IMG/VR virus record: IMGVR_UViG_3300032322_000777
Coordinates: 1 to 20,754 of that record
Reading direction: 5' to 3' (one strand)
DNA: 20,754 nucleotides
DNA from: a virus
A model generated the notes under the pieces. The model did not search any database, had not been told where the DNA came from, and was given only the letters and a program-made list of their open reading frames with translations. The position numbers and the translations under genes were made by a program. Of this stretch, positions 14,208 to 20,754 are shown one piece after another; positions within the stretch are counted from its first letter, which is position 1, and every line of letters begins with the position of its first letter.

Positions 14208-14351
14208 CTATGGAACTTGCGCTTTGACATCAAGTAAAAACGCAATCAATTCGACTAGCCACGCCTGCCAAGCCGGCGTCAGGTTGCCGTTACCGTCCAC
14301 CACAGGCACGGACGGCGGCGGCGGGCGAGGAACAGCGCGGGTGATGGCCAT
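14208..14351 (-). CDS. Short phage protein (47 aa) between gp10-like and ejection genes
   Basis: A short gene that is easily missed. ATG at 14351-14349 shares a base with the stop of the gp10-like gene (TAATG) and TAG at 14210-14208 ends it. It encodes MAITRAVPRPPPPSVPVVDG, then NGNLTPAWQAWLVELIAFLL and DVKAQVP. The pattern of a proline-rich start, 'VVDGNG-LTPAW' and a short amphipathic helix is seen in very small proteins of other phage tail regions. The following gene's AGGAGG starts 15 bases after its stop. It fills the place where P22 has the tail needle gene but is far too short to be that trimeric needle. The function is unknown. Confidence 0.7.
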   Translation of the reverse strand: MAITRAVPRPPPPSVPVVDGNGNLTPAWQAWLVELIAFLLDVKAQVP

Positions 14352-15787
14352 TACGGTTCTCGCAACGTTGCTTGCATCGCCCCGCCCAGAAGGCCCACAT
14401 AAACCGGGTCGGACACTTCAAGGCGCCACTGCCGGCCGACCGGGCCGCTTGTGCCGGTGCGCAGCACGGTAATGCGTTGGCTATAAGCCCCGCCGCCGCC
14501 TAGCTGGCGCTCTAGGGGCTGTGAGAAGGTGACGCCATTGTCCGACCAGCTAATCCGCACTTTGGGGTTTGTCTCGATTGGATTAGACCCGTCAGCAAGG
14601 CCCCAGCCCATATCGAAGTCAAAGTCGGCGCGATGCACAAAAACAGGCTTTGGAAAGTCGGACGCAAAGCCGCTCGTTACCGACCACACGACAGGGTCGT
14701 TGCCTTCTTGGTAATAGGTGCTGTCGATCGAATACACGATGCCGTTCGTGCTATCGCCGCAAAGCCATAAACCGTAATTCTTGACCGTGCATTCGCCCCG
14801 CCACGTATCGGACTGGTAGGACGCGCGCTCGTGCCAAGTCTGCGTGGTCAGGTCATACACCCAACACCAATCCGCTGCCTTGAGGCTCCACAGCGCGTGG
14901 CCTTCGGACATATACACGCAAGCCTTGATCGTCTCAGGCTCGCCAGCGTTGGCCGTGGCCTGGATCGCCCGCTCAACGTCGTGCGTGCTGATCCGGGTCG
15001 GCGTGTAGCCCGCCATCTGGTAGACGATATTGTCGTCACCCACCCAAATGAGCGTGTTAGCCCAGCCATCCTCCCAACCCGCAACCGCCCACTGGCCGAT
15101 CAACCCGCGCGGGATGACGGTTGAGCGCGAGAACGGGAACCCGGTCGCGTTGGCTGTATTTTGCCAAACCTCAATTGAGGCTTGGCCCATCAAAAGCAAT
15201 TCCTGCCGAAAGAACACGCCGCGCAACAGCCCATCGGGCTTGCTTTCGGCGGTGGTGAAATCCAGCGGATTAATTGCGGTATCGTTCAGGCCCGACGCGA
15301 TGCAAACGCCGTCGCCGTAGGTAAAAAAGAAATACCCGTCACCAAAGCACACAGAGTTAGGCGAGCCTACGTCCGCGTCAGGATACGGGATAGGCGCCGA
15401 ACCCGTGAACACCTGGAACGCGCCGTTTTCCGTAACCGCCACTAAATCGGCGGTTGGCGTCTTGTTGTTCTTCGCCATCGTGATTGGCGTCGTGCCGGCC
15501 AGCGCGCCCAACGCGCTATTCACGTAAGCTCCGCTTGACGGTGCGATGGCTTCCAAGTGGCCGTCATAGGCCACCAGCGTGGTCGAGCCCACCGCCAGAA
15601 AGCCCCGGCAATGCACGCGGCCCCCGACGCTGTTCGCGATCCTATTCAACCCCGCCGTGCGCTTGCGGACGACCCTCTCCCTTGCACCGTCTGACAACTT
15701 TTCCGCGTAGGCGTTGACCATACGGCCCCCGCTTTCCTGCGGCCGGCCACCGGTCGAGGATGAAGCGGGGAAGGGTATGTCGGTCAC
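14351..15787 (-). CDS. P22 gp10-like packaged DNA stabilisation / tail accessory protein
   Basis: 478 aa, close to P22 gp10 (472 aa). It opens TDIPFPASSSTGGRPQESGG and NAYAEKLSDGA, the typical start of this family, and continues through beta-propeller-like strands (CFGDGYFFFTYGDG; GWANTLIWVGDDNIVYQMAG; LTTQTWHERAS). In P22 this protein forms a hexameric tail ring below gp4 and keeps packaged DNA in. The start is GTG at 15787, directly after the gp4-like stop (TAAGTG), so the two are translationally linked, as expected for proteins of one tail machine. Recognition is by overall pattern and position. Confidence 0.88.
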   Translation of the reverse strand: MTDIPFPASSSTGGRPQESGGRMVNAYAEKLSDGARERVVRKRTAGLNRIANSVGGRVHCRGFLAVGSTTLVAYDGHLEAIAPSSGAYVNSALGALAGTTPITMAKNNKTPTADLVAVTENGAFQVFTGSAPIPYPDADVGSPNSVCFGDGYFFFTYGDGVCIASGLNDTAINPLDFTTAESKPDGLLRGVFFRQELLLMGQASIEVWQNTANATGFPFSRSTVIPRGLIGQWAVAGWEDGWANTLIWVGDDNIVYQMAGYTPTRISTHDVERAIQATANAGEPETIKACVYMSEGHALWSLKAADWCWVYDLTTQTWHERASYQSDTWRGECTVKNYGLWLCGDSTNGIVYSIDSTYYQEGNDPVVWSVTSGFASDFPKPVFVHRADFDFDMGWGLADGSNPIETNPKVRISWSDNGVTFSQPLERQLGGGGAYSQRITVLRTGTSGPVGRQWRLEVSDPVYVGLLGGAMQATLREP

Positions 15788-16183
15788 TTACCAGCCGCCC
15801 CAACCATAGCCGCCGTAGCCGTAGCGCGCGCCGATCTGTTCAACCGCAAGCATCTGGCGTGTTCCGCGCGGGCGCACAACGTCCCTCAGCGTGCGCTCCG
15901 CGTTAACGGCGGCTGCGTCGAGGGCTTGTTTCTGACTGCCAATAATGCCGAACGCGCCAGCCAATTCCGCCGCCATGACTGCGGCAAACGGCAGGAAGAA
16001 AGCGTCTTCAATGTCGTCTAGGTCGGGAATAAAGCAAATAGCGCGCGCGTTCAGTTCTTCGTTCTTAGGCTGCAGCCGGCGAACGATAACGACGTTATCC
16101 TCAGCCGACACGCTTTGGCCGGCCGCGAGGACGCCGAGATTCTCCGCTATCGCTACCACCAGTTCCGCTTGCGTGCGCGCCAT
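15788..16183 (-). CDS. gp4-like head-completion / tail accessory protein
   Basis: 131 aa from ATG at 16183 (MARTQAELVVAIAENLGVLA), six bases after AAGGGG; an in-frame TTG at 16204 is less likely. It is helical at the N-terminus with an internal AEDNVVIVRRLQPKNEEL stretch and FLPFAAVMAAELAGAFGI, a layout shared by P22 gp4 and other head-tail connector proteins. It ends in a Gly/Tyr/Trp-rich tail (YGYGGYGWGGW). Lying directly before the gp10-like gene is the P22 order. It would bind the portal and seal the head. P22 gp4 is somewhat longer (166 aa). Confidence 0.72.
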   Translation of the reverse strand: MARTQAELVVAIAENLGVLAAGQSVSAEDNVVIVRRLQPKNEELNARAICFIPDLDDIEDAFFLPFAAVMAAELAGAFGIIGSQKQALDAAAVNAERTLRDVVRPRGTRQMLAVEQIGARYGYGGYGWGGW

Positions 16184-16349
16184 CGTCGTCCCCTTCGTCG
16201 TCAAGCACTAGCGGCAGCGCCGCGCGCTTCGTCCATTCCATCGCGTCCAAGTCAAACGGCGGAACCTCTATCCAGCCGCGCGGCAACACACCGTCCGCGA
16301 ACACATGCGCACGCCCGTCGAGCGTGTATCCCCACCTAGGAGACGCCAT
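16101..16349 (-). CDS. Small protein with AT-hook-like basic tail
   Basis: 82 aa. ATG at 16349 lies inside the last codons of the glycosyltransferase gene (14-base overlap) and the 3' end overlaps the gp4-like gene by 83 bases. The first half (WGYTLDGRAHVFADGVLPRGW) reads like a genuine folded domain. The second half is acidic (DDEGDDDGA), then ends in SRRPRGRPKRVG with the AT-hook core RGRP. Its frame differs from both neighbours. The dense overlap and well-formed N-terminus favour a real gene, but the overlapping tail could simply reflect the coding constraints of the next gene. The function is unknown. Confidence 0.55.
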   Translation of the reverse strand: MASPRWGYTLDGRAHVFADGVLPRGWIEVPPFDLDAMEWTKRAALPLVLDDEGDDDGAHASGTGGSDSGESRRPRGRPKRVG

Positions 16350-17010
16350 CTGTAGTCCTCGCCTTCAACCAATCGCCAATGCAGCCCTTGAACTTGCTAG
16401 ACCCGCCGACATGCGTAAGCGTCAACGAAGGGTCAAGCCAAATCTCGCCGCCAATGGATTGCCACTTGTGGCAAAAGTAAGCGTCCTCGCCGTACAATTG
16501 CCCGTTTAGAAACGGAGCCTGGAACCACGCATGAGCGTGCGTGTCCATGTGGGTGTATTTCTCGGCCGGGAAGGCGTCCCGCAACTTGCCGAACACGTCA
16601 CGCGACAGGCTCATAAACCCGGTCGGCAGTGACGAAACTTTAATTAACCCTAGCTCGTTTGACCACAGTTCGGCGGTTTCCGTACACCAGCCGACCGAAT
16701 AGGCTTCCGTGTCCTGCTTTAGCCTGTAGGCTGCGCCGACAAATTCAACCGGCATCCGTGCCAGTTTGGCAACCGAACCCGGTTCCCACTCCAGATCGGC
16801 GTCGATAAATACAAACCGATCCGCGTCACTGTCCATAAAGTCTTGCGCAAGCTGATTGCGCGCCATTGTAATTAACGAGCAACCGGGCAGAAAGTGCGTT
16901 TCAAGCGTGTCGCCAACGGCAGCGCAAACCGTCTGTTCGTCCAATAGCGACTTGACCGTGCCGGCCAATATCTTGCCGTCATAGGTCGGGATGGCTGCAA
17001 AGATTTTCAT
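16336..17010 (-). CDS. GT-A type glycosyltransferase, phage-encoded
   Basis: 224 aa with AAGG six bases before ATG. The fold signs are an N-terminal strand MKIFAAIPTYDG (nucleotide-sugar site), a mid-protein MARNQLAQDF and the DxD-type metal motif FIDADLEW (Asp70, Asp72). Later come SLPTGFMSLSRDVF and YGEDAYFCHKW, where the Glu-Asp pair is a likely catalytic base. This matches family 2-like glycosyltransferases that transfer a sugar from a UDP- or GDP-donor. It lies between the coat/decoration genes and the head-tail connector genes, so it may decorate virion proteins. Modifying host lipopolysaccharide is the alternative. Confidence 0.78.
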   Translation of the reverse strand: MKIFAAIPTYDGKILAGTVKSLLDEQTVCAAVGDTLETHFLPGCSLITMARNQLAQDFMDSDADRFVFIDADLEWEPGSVAKLARMPVEFVGAAYRLKQDTEAYSVGWCTETAELWSNELGLIKVSSLPTGFMSLSRDVFGKLRDAFPAEKYTHMDTHAHAWFQAPFLNGQLYGEDAYFCHKWQSIGGEIWLDPSLTLTHVGGSSKFKGCIGDWLKARTTDGVS

Positions 17011-17036
17011 TCTTAGCCTTATATCAAACCCGGTAT

Positions 17037-17067
17037 AGAAACGGGGCGACCGTTGCCAGCCGCCCCG
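17037..17067 (-). terminator. Possible terminator/attenuator after head genes
   Basis: On the minus strand CGGGGCG (17067-17061) pairs with CGCCCCG (17048-17042); inner bases extend the stem to about ten pairs including two G-T pairs. TTTCT follows. It lies between the small head gene and the glycosyltransferase gene, so it could reduce transcription after the abundant coat protein. The weak T-run makes partial read-through likely. Confidence 0.45.
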
Positions 17068-17076
17068 CTGTATTGA

Positions 17077-17373
17077 TTACGCCGAACCCTTAATCAGGCC
17101 GAGCGACACAAGCGCGGCCTGCATGGCATTCGTCTGCGCCGCAAGGGTCGCAATCGCATTGCCGATGATGGCCGAGTTGTAAGTGCCGGTCAGGGTCAAG
17201 ATGCCGTTGGTAGCCGCTGCCGTGCCGCCTGAAGCGTCAACAACAGCCGCCTGGGCGGTAGCGGCGGGACGCGCAATCGGCGTGGCCCCGTAGAACGCAA
17301 TAAGCGCAGTGGAAGCACGGCCGAGAACCGTGCCTTCGCTGTCGCCGTCACCAAGCTGACGCTGAAGTGCCAT
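17077..17373 (-). CDS. Small structural protein after coat (possible decoration/fibre protein)
   Basis: 98 aa with a strong AAGGGGAGA before the ATG. The sequence has the pattern DGDSEGTVLGRASTALIAFY, GATPIARP and a C-terminal ALVSLGLIKGSA, a motif pair found in small proteins next to coat genes in many tailed phages. The centre is Ala/Thr/Gly-rich. These proteins are usually annotated as hypothetical or head fibre/decoration proteins. It lies 23 bases downstream of the coat gene and before a possible attenuator, suggesting high expression with the coat. No P22 counterpart is evident. Confidence 0.7.
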   Translation of the reverse strand: MALQRQLGDGDSEGTVLGRASTALIAFYGATPIARPAATAQAAVVDASGGTAAATNGILTLTGTYNSAIIGNAIATLAAQTNAMQAALVSLGLIKGSA

Positions 17374-17396
17374 GATAAATTCTCCCCTTTTCCAGA

Positions 17397-18638
17397 TTAG
17401 CGAGCCATGCGAACGGCAAGACGCGGATCAATGGCCGAGAAGCCATAAAGCACGTCAAGACGCCACATGGACGCATCGTTGATGCCGTCGTAAACCGGGA
17501 TAACGCGGACCGAGAGACCCTTGTAGGTCTCGCGAGCAACGTCGACCGCACCCGGAGGACGATCCATCGGCACGACAGCAAGAGCAAACGCATTCTTGTG
17601 GAACGCGATGTTCTGGCTGTAGCTGGTAGACGCAGTAGCCGCCCACGTCACGACGCCACCCGAAGGAAGCGCAGTACCAGACGCCAACTGCACGGTCTGG
17701 AAAGCCCCGGACGTAATGATGGCCGGGGAGATAGTCAACGAAGCAACGCCGCCCGCCGAAGCAGTCGCCGCCGTGGTGACGACGAACTGCTGCGGATAGG
17801 GCAGAACTGCCTTGGTCACTGGATTGACAGCAAAGACGTTTGCGATGGTAAAGACTTCACCGGCCGCAATCGTGGTGGACACACCGAGGCCCGTAACGCT
17901 AAGGGTCTGAGTGTAGGTGTTAGCCTGCGCGCCAGAATAGGTCACTTCCTGGTTTGCGCCGTTGACAGTGCCGTTGGTGCGAGTGCCAGCCGTGAAAGTA
18001 TTCACGTTCTGGGACATCATCACGTCCATGCCGGCCACGCCGGGCAGCGTCCCCTTGACGTAAGCAGGCGAAGCCTGTGCAGCGATAAACAGGCCAGTAA
18101 GGTTCGACACGGTGTCCCAGTAATCAGCCGGGGAAACCATGCCCATACGCTGATCGGTCGGGACGGCCATTTCGTCAAGGCGCTGCTGTGCCTTGGCGTA
18201 GGAGGCGAAACTATTCACGGTCGAGCCAAGCGTGCCGGTGTAGTTATACACGCGGGTGTAAAGGCTAGCCAGATCACGGTCGATCTTGTTGGCAATCTGG
18301 ACCATCTGGGGCTTAATAACCCGTTCAGACAGATCACCAATCTTCATGGTCAGGTCAGCAGACGAGAACTTGAAGTCGGTTCCGATCTGCTGGTCAACGG
18401 TCAGAGTGGTCGTGCCTTCAATCACGTCCTGCACGCTCGCGACGTTGCCGGTACGAACCGAGAACTGCGCGGGCTTGCGGATCGAAATCGCCGTGCCGAC
18501 CTTGTAGCCGTTGACGTTTTTGCTGTATTCCTCTTCGTATCCGCGATAGACAGACTTCGCGAACCGCAGTTCATTGTCAAGAATGACCAGCGCCTCTTTG
18601 GCGATGATCGACGGGTTAAGTACGGTATTGAGAGCCAT
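17397..18638 (-). CDS. P22-type major coat protein
   Basis: 413 aa (P22 gp5 is 430). The start MALNTVLNPSIIAKEALVIL matches the N-terminal arm region of the P22 coat family. YRGYEEEYSKNVNGYKVGT and the IKPQMVQIANKIDRDLASLY helix follow. Residues ~210-330 are a Gly/Thr/Val-rich beta insertion at the place of the P22 insertion domain. The C-terminus (YKGLSVRVIPVYDGINDASMWR is the core, quoted here as YKGLSVRVIPVYDG) closes the HK97-like fold. AAAGGA precedes the ATG at suitable spacing. It follows the scaffold gene immediately, as in P22. Confidence 0.92.
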   Translation of the reverse strand: MALNTVLNPSIIAKEALVILDNELRFAKSVYRGYEEEYSKNVNGYKVGTAISIRKPAQFSVRTGNVASVQDVIEGTTTLTVDQQIGTDFKFSSADLTMKIGDLSERVIKPQMVQIANKIDRDLASLYTRVYNYTGTLGSTVNSFASYAKAQQRLDEMAVPTDQRMGMVSPADYWDTVSNLTGLFIAAQASPAYVKGTLPGVAGMDVMMSQNVNTFTAGTRTNGTVNGANQEVTYSGAQANTYTQTLSVTGLGVSTTIAAGEVFTIANVFAVNPVTKAVLPYPQQFVVTTAATASAGGVASLTISPAIITSGAFQTVQLASGTALPSGGVVTWAATASTSYSQNIAFHKNAFALAVVPMDRPPGAVDVARETYKGLSVRVIPVYDGINDASMWRLDVLYGFSAIDPRLAVRMAR

Positions 18639-18659
18639 GACGGCTGTTCCTTTGAGGGT

Positions 18660-19547
18660 TTAGCCCCTACCGCCCTTCGCCCTGTAGGCTGCGTATTCTT
18701 CCATCGACATTTCGGCCGGAGCCTTGGTCGGGGAAGCGCCGCCTTTTAAAGGTGCGACTGGCTTAGGTGCTGCTGTTGCCTTGTTCGGGTTTGGCAGTGA
18801 CAGCCGGGCTTCCAGTCTTCCGATCTCGCGAGCCGCAGCGACAGGCGGCAGTGCGTTCAATCGTTCCAACTTGTCCGGGTTTTTCGCCAAGTGATACGCA
18901 AGCAACGCAGACTTTTCGCTTTCAAGGATCAAGCCTTCAACGTGTGGCGCAACAGGTGCTTTTTCTGCGGAACGCAGAACCGCGTCATAGTCAGAAATTG
19001 ATTTACGGGCGGTAGCCTGCCCTTCCTCGTAATCTGACCGCAGATCATCGATGCGCTGCTGTTGGCGCGTCATGGTCTGTTCAACACGGCCCCGGATATC
19101 TCGCTTTGTCAGCGCATATTCAGTGCGCCACAATGCCTTCGCGTCTTCAAACGCAAGATAATCCGAGAAGTCCTGTTCGCGTGGCGGGGGACCAATTTCG
19201 GCCTGGATAGCGGCTTCCAAATCAGCCGGAGCACCTGCGCGTGATGCGCTGGCGCGAATGGCTTCAATCTCTGCCTGCAGTCGCCGGTTTTGGTCCTTAA
19301 GCCGCTGCACACCGGAGCGCCGCTTAGGCTTTTCAGCCTCTACGTCGTCCGCGTCGTTGTCGTCCTCGTTAGCGTCGTCTGCCTTGTCGCTTTCGTCCGC
19401 TTCCTCTGCGGGCTTGGCGTCTGTCTCTGGCTTGGTTTCGCCCTCGTCCTTCGTCACCTCAAAAGGATCGGGAAGGCTTACGGGCTGTTCGGCCTCAATA
19501 ACTGGCGCGGCTGGCGCCTGCTCAATCGGCTGCGTGTCTTCGGTCAT
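18660..19547 (-). CDS. Scaffolding protein
   Basis: 295 aa from ATG at 19547 (P22 gp8 is 303). An in-frame TTG at 19562 abuts a terminator T-run and is less likely. The N-terminal 75 residues are extremely acidic (DESDKADDANEDDNDADDVE). Coiled coils follow (RLKDQNRRLQAEIEAIRAS; TRQQQRIDDLRSDYEEGQ), and the C-terminus is short and basic (EEYAAYRAKGGRG), which is the type of helix-turn-helix end that P22-like scaffolds use to bind coat. Position directly before the coat gene supports the call. It would direct procapsid assembly and leave before packaging ends. Confidence 0.85.
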   Translation of the reverse strand: MTEDTQPIEQAPAAPVIEAEQPVSLPDPFEVTKDEGETKPETDAKPAEEADESDKADDANEDDNDADDVEAEKPKRRSGVQRLKDQNRRLQAEIEAIRASASRAGAPADLEAAIQAEIGPPPREQDFSDYLAFEDAKALWRTEYALTKRDIRGRVEQTMTRQQQRIDDLRSDYEEGQATARKSISDYDAVLRSAEKAPVAPHVEGLILESEKSALLAYHLAKNPDKLERLNALPPVAAAREIGRLEARLSLPNPNKATAAPKPVAPLKGGASPTKAPAEMSMEEYAAYRAKGGRG

Positions 19548-19563
19548 CCTGTAAATGTCCAAT

Positions 19564-19585
19564 AAAAAACCCCACCGAAGCGGGG
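19564..19585 (-). terminator. Rho-independent terminator with UUCG loop
   Basis: On the minus strand CCCCGC-TTCG-GTGGGG (19585-19570) forms a six-pair stem, one of them G-T, closed by the very stable C(UUCG)G tetraloop, followed by six Ts (19569-19564). It lies after the small-gene block at 19639-20754 and only 17 bases before the scaffold ATG. This is a textbook intrinsic terminator. It separates the upstream minus-strand transcript from the scaffold-coat genes, unless an antiterminator acts. Confidence 0.85.
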
Positions 19586-19638
19586 CGCGGTCATCATCGC
19601 GGCCGGCGCGTCATGCGCTGGCCTGCGTGAAGTCGTTC

Positions 19639-19863
19639 TTACCGACGGGGCATTGATCCGAGATTGAACCCACGGGCGGCAAGGATTGCGGCCAGCGACG
19701 GCGCGACGGGCGCGGTCGGAACCACAATGGAAAGGGTCGGGGCAACCGGCGCGGTCACGCGAGCGGGCATGACAGGCATACGGATTGCCGGGACGCGGTA
19801 CACGGCGGCAGAAGCCGTGGACGCGGCGAGCGTCAGAACGGTAGCAAGAGCAAAAGCGCGCAT
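19639..19863 (-). CDS. Small exported Pro/Val/Ala-rich protein
   Basis: 74 aa from ATG at 19863, eight bases after GGAGG. A longer frame upstream is rejected because it overlaps the previous gene and has no such site. The first ~19 residues are a signal peptide (MRAFALATVLTLAASTASA). The mature part is short and Pro-rich (VYRVPAIRMPVMPARVTAPV) and ends in FNLGSMPRR. It has no cysteines and no further membrane segment. It lies just before the strong terminator, at the end of a small accessory block. It may act on the host periplasm, but the sequence does not show how. Confidence 0.65.
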   Translation of the reverse strand: MRAFALATVLTLAASTASAAVYRVPAIRMPVMPARVTAPVAPTLSIVVPTAPVAPSLAAILAARGFNLGSMPRR

Positions 19864-19867
19864 GGGC

Positions 19868-20260
19868 TTAGCCTCCGTTGGAGAACACGTAGTCCGCGCC
19901 AGCATACATTGGCGACAGTTTAACAGCCGCCATGCGTTCGGCAGGCACGGCAGAGAACAGCAACCAAGGCTCGCCACGGCTCAGCGCGTCACGGTCGCAA
20001 GCGATCTCTAGGCCGGTCAGGGTGGTGTCGTAGGCGTTCAGAGCAACCCAGATGCGGTAGCCTGGCACGTCCACCTCAGCGCGGATCACGGTCACGGTGC
20101 CGTCGTCGTGCTGTGTGTACTCACCGGGCACGTAGGCCCGCACCGGCATCACGTTGGACCCGTTCCAATGCCAGCCGCCGTCTTCATCCACCATGCCAAA
20201 CTGCGGAACAGCAGCGCGGGCTGCGGCTTCGTTTGCGAAAACCAAAAGATGGTCAATCAT
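19868..20260 (-). CDS. Hypothetical phage protein
   Basis: 130 aa. The ATG overlaps the stop of the preceding structural gene as ATGA and the TAA lies five bases before the next start. It begins MIDHLLVFANEAAARAAVPQ, a type of opening I associate with small proteins downstream of phage tail or lectin-like genes, and continues with FGMVDEDGGWHW. There is no signal peptide or catalytic motif. Coupling to the upstream structural gene suggests a partner or chaperone role, which is inference. Confidence 0.7.
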   Translation of the reverse strand: MIDHLLVFANEAAARAAVPQFGMVDEDGGWHWNGSNVMPVRAYVPGEYTQHDDGTVTVIRAEVDVPGYRIWVALNAYDTTLTGLEIACDRDALSRGEPWLLFSAVPAERMAAVKLSPMYAGADYVFSNGG

Positions 20261-20754
20261 GCTGTAAGCGCCTGAATAGTGGCATTGCTTTCACGTGATG
20301 GAATGTAGAAAAGCCGGTACACGAACCCACTCATGGGGCGAATGCCGTCAAACCTATTGCTAATGTTTAACGTTGTAATTGTCGGCATAGTGTCAGCACT
20401 CACAAGCGCAGAAACCGTATTGCCGTTTGATGCTGACGCTACGCCAGCGGCATCAATGCCAAATGCAAACTTGTTTATTGCGTTGATTGGTGTTTGGCCG
20501 ACTACACCACCTGAGGTTCTATTGGCTCCAGCAACGGCTTGGGTTTGTGTTGCGTTTGACGGCCCAAGAAAAAGAACCTCATTTAGATTGGCTGTAGTCC
20601 CATTTGAAGCAGAAAAAGGCCGCTGGACAGTTGAAGTGCCATCAAACGACAAAAACTCTACAAACCACGTCCCCGCACTCGCCGAATACCACCCCGTCGT
20701 AGGCAGGCTCAGCACGTCAGCCGCGCGGGTTACTGCGCCGGAGGACGTTGGAAT
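20257..20754 (-). CDS. C-terminal part of a phage structural protein, lectin-like (partial)
   Basis: The frame is open to the window edge, giving 165 visible residues from IPTSSGAVTRAADVLSLPTT. It therefore starts outside the window, and the internal GTG at about 20715 is not its start. The visible part is a beta-rich, concanavalin/LamG-like end found in phage tail or structural proteins: GTWFVEFLSFDG, NRFDGIRPMSGFVYRLFYIP. Such domains typically bind carbohydrates. Its position upstream of the scaffold gene, where P22 has portal and scaffold adjacent, suggests an accessory insertion. The full length and exact role cannot be judged here. Confidence 0.75.
   Translation of the reverse strand: MPTSSGAVTRAADVLSLPTTGWYSASAGTWFVEFLSFDGTSTVQRPFSASNGTTANLNEVLFLGPSNATQTQAVAGANRTSGGVVGQTPINAINKFAFGIDAAGVASASNGNTVSALVSADTMPTITTLNISNRFDGIRPMSGFVYRLFYIPSRESNATIQALTA

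Noticed and set aside
17598-18749. Plus-strand open frame of 383 codons opposite the coat gene
   Set aside because: The coat protein on the other strand is clearly recognised. The antisense product is an Arg/His-rich mixture without known motifs.
1-20754. tRNA genes, CRISPR arrays, insertion sequences, attachment sites
   Set aside because: No cloverleaf-like sequence, regularly spaced repeat, transposase or flanking inverted repeat was seen by eye. Short sites could still be missed without computation.

Overview
The window is part of a tailed-phage genome (free phage or prophage) with a P22-like podovirus architecture. The diagnostic genes are a P22-type coat protein, an acidic coiled-coil scaffold, a gp4-like connector protein and a gp10-like packaged-DNA stabilisation protein, followed by ejection proteins, tail fibre, tailspike and a lysis cassette. 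Moderately high GC and a secreted Cys-rich protein of a type I associate with Hyphomicrobiales-like genomes suggest an alphaproteobacterial host. No 16S rRNA, tRNA, integrase, terminase or portal gene lies inside the window, so host and lifestyle are inference.

Layout. Positions 1-1870 (+) hold the end of one gene and five small genes chained by ATGA/GTGA overlaps. They run into a 10-bp perfect inverted repeat (1872-1903) at the convergent junction with the late genes. Everything from 20754 down to 1904 reads on the minus strand, apart from two HNH homing-endonuclease-like genes on the plus strand. In transcription order the late block is: the 3' end of a structural protein with two small genes (20754-19639); a UUCG-tetraloop terminator (19564-19585); scaffold; coat; a small GFYG-type protein; a glycosyltransferase; a small basic-tailed protein; gp4-like; gp10-like; an overlooked 47-aa gene; three ejection-type proteins, the last with an N-terminal M15 peptidase; a collar-like fibre; a small protein; a beta-helix tailspike; GH108 lysin; nested spanins; a coiled-coil/TM protein; an HTH-metallophosphoesterase; and a last small gene.

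Most notable observation. The lysin gene appears to have been interrupted by an HNH endonuclease gene directly after the codons for its catalytic Glu-Gly-Gly motif. The original 5' end survives as a 19-codon relic (6011-6067), still joined by an ATGA overlap to the tailspike stop codon. On the far side of the endonuclease gene the lysin is complete, because it has a second 5' end (from 5324) with its own ribosome-binding site. That second copy encodes nearly the same residues with different synonymous codons, including all four codons of Tyr-Glu-Gly-Gly at the junction. This looks like a self-repairing homing element that carries a recoded, probably cleavage-resistant replacement N-terminus. 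The first part of the intact lysin also uses more AT-rich codons than the rest, as expected of a co-conversion tract. A second endonuclease gene lies at the 3' end of the metallophosphoesterase gene in the same relative orientation.
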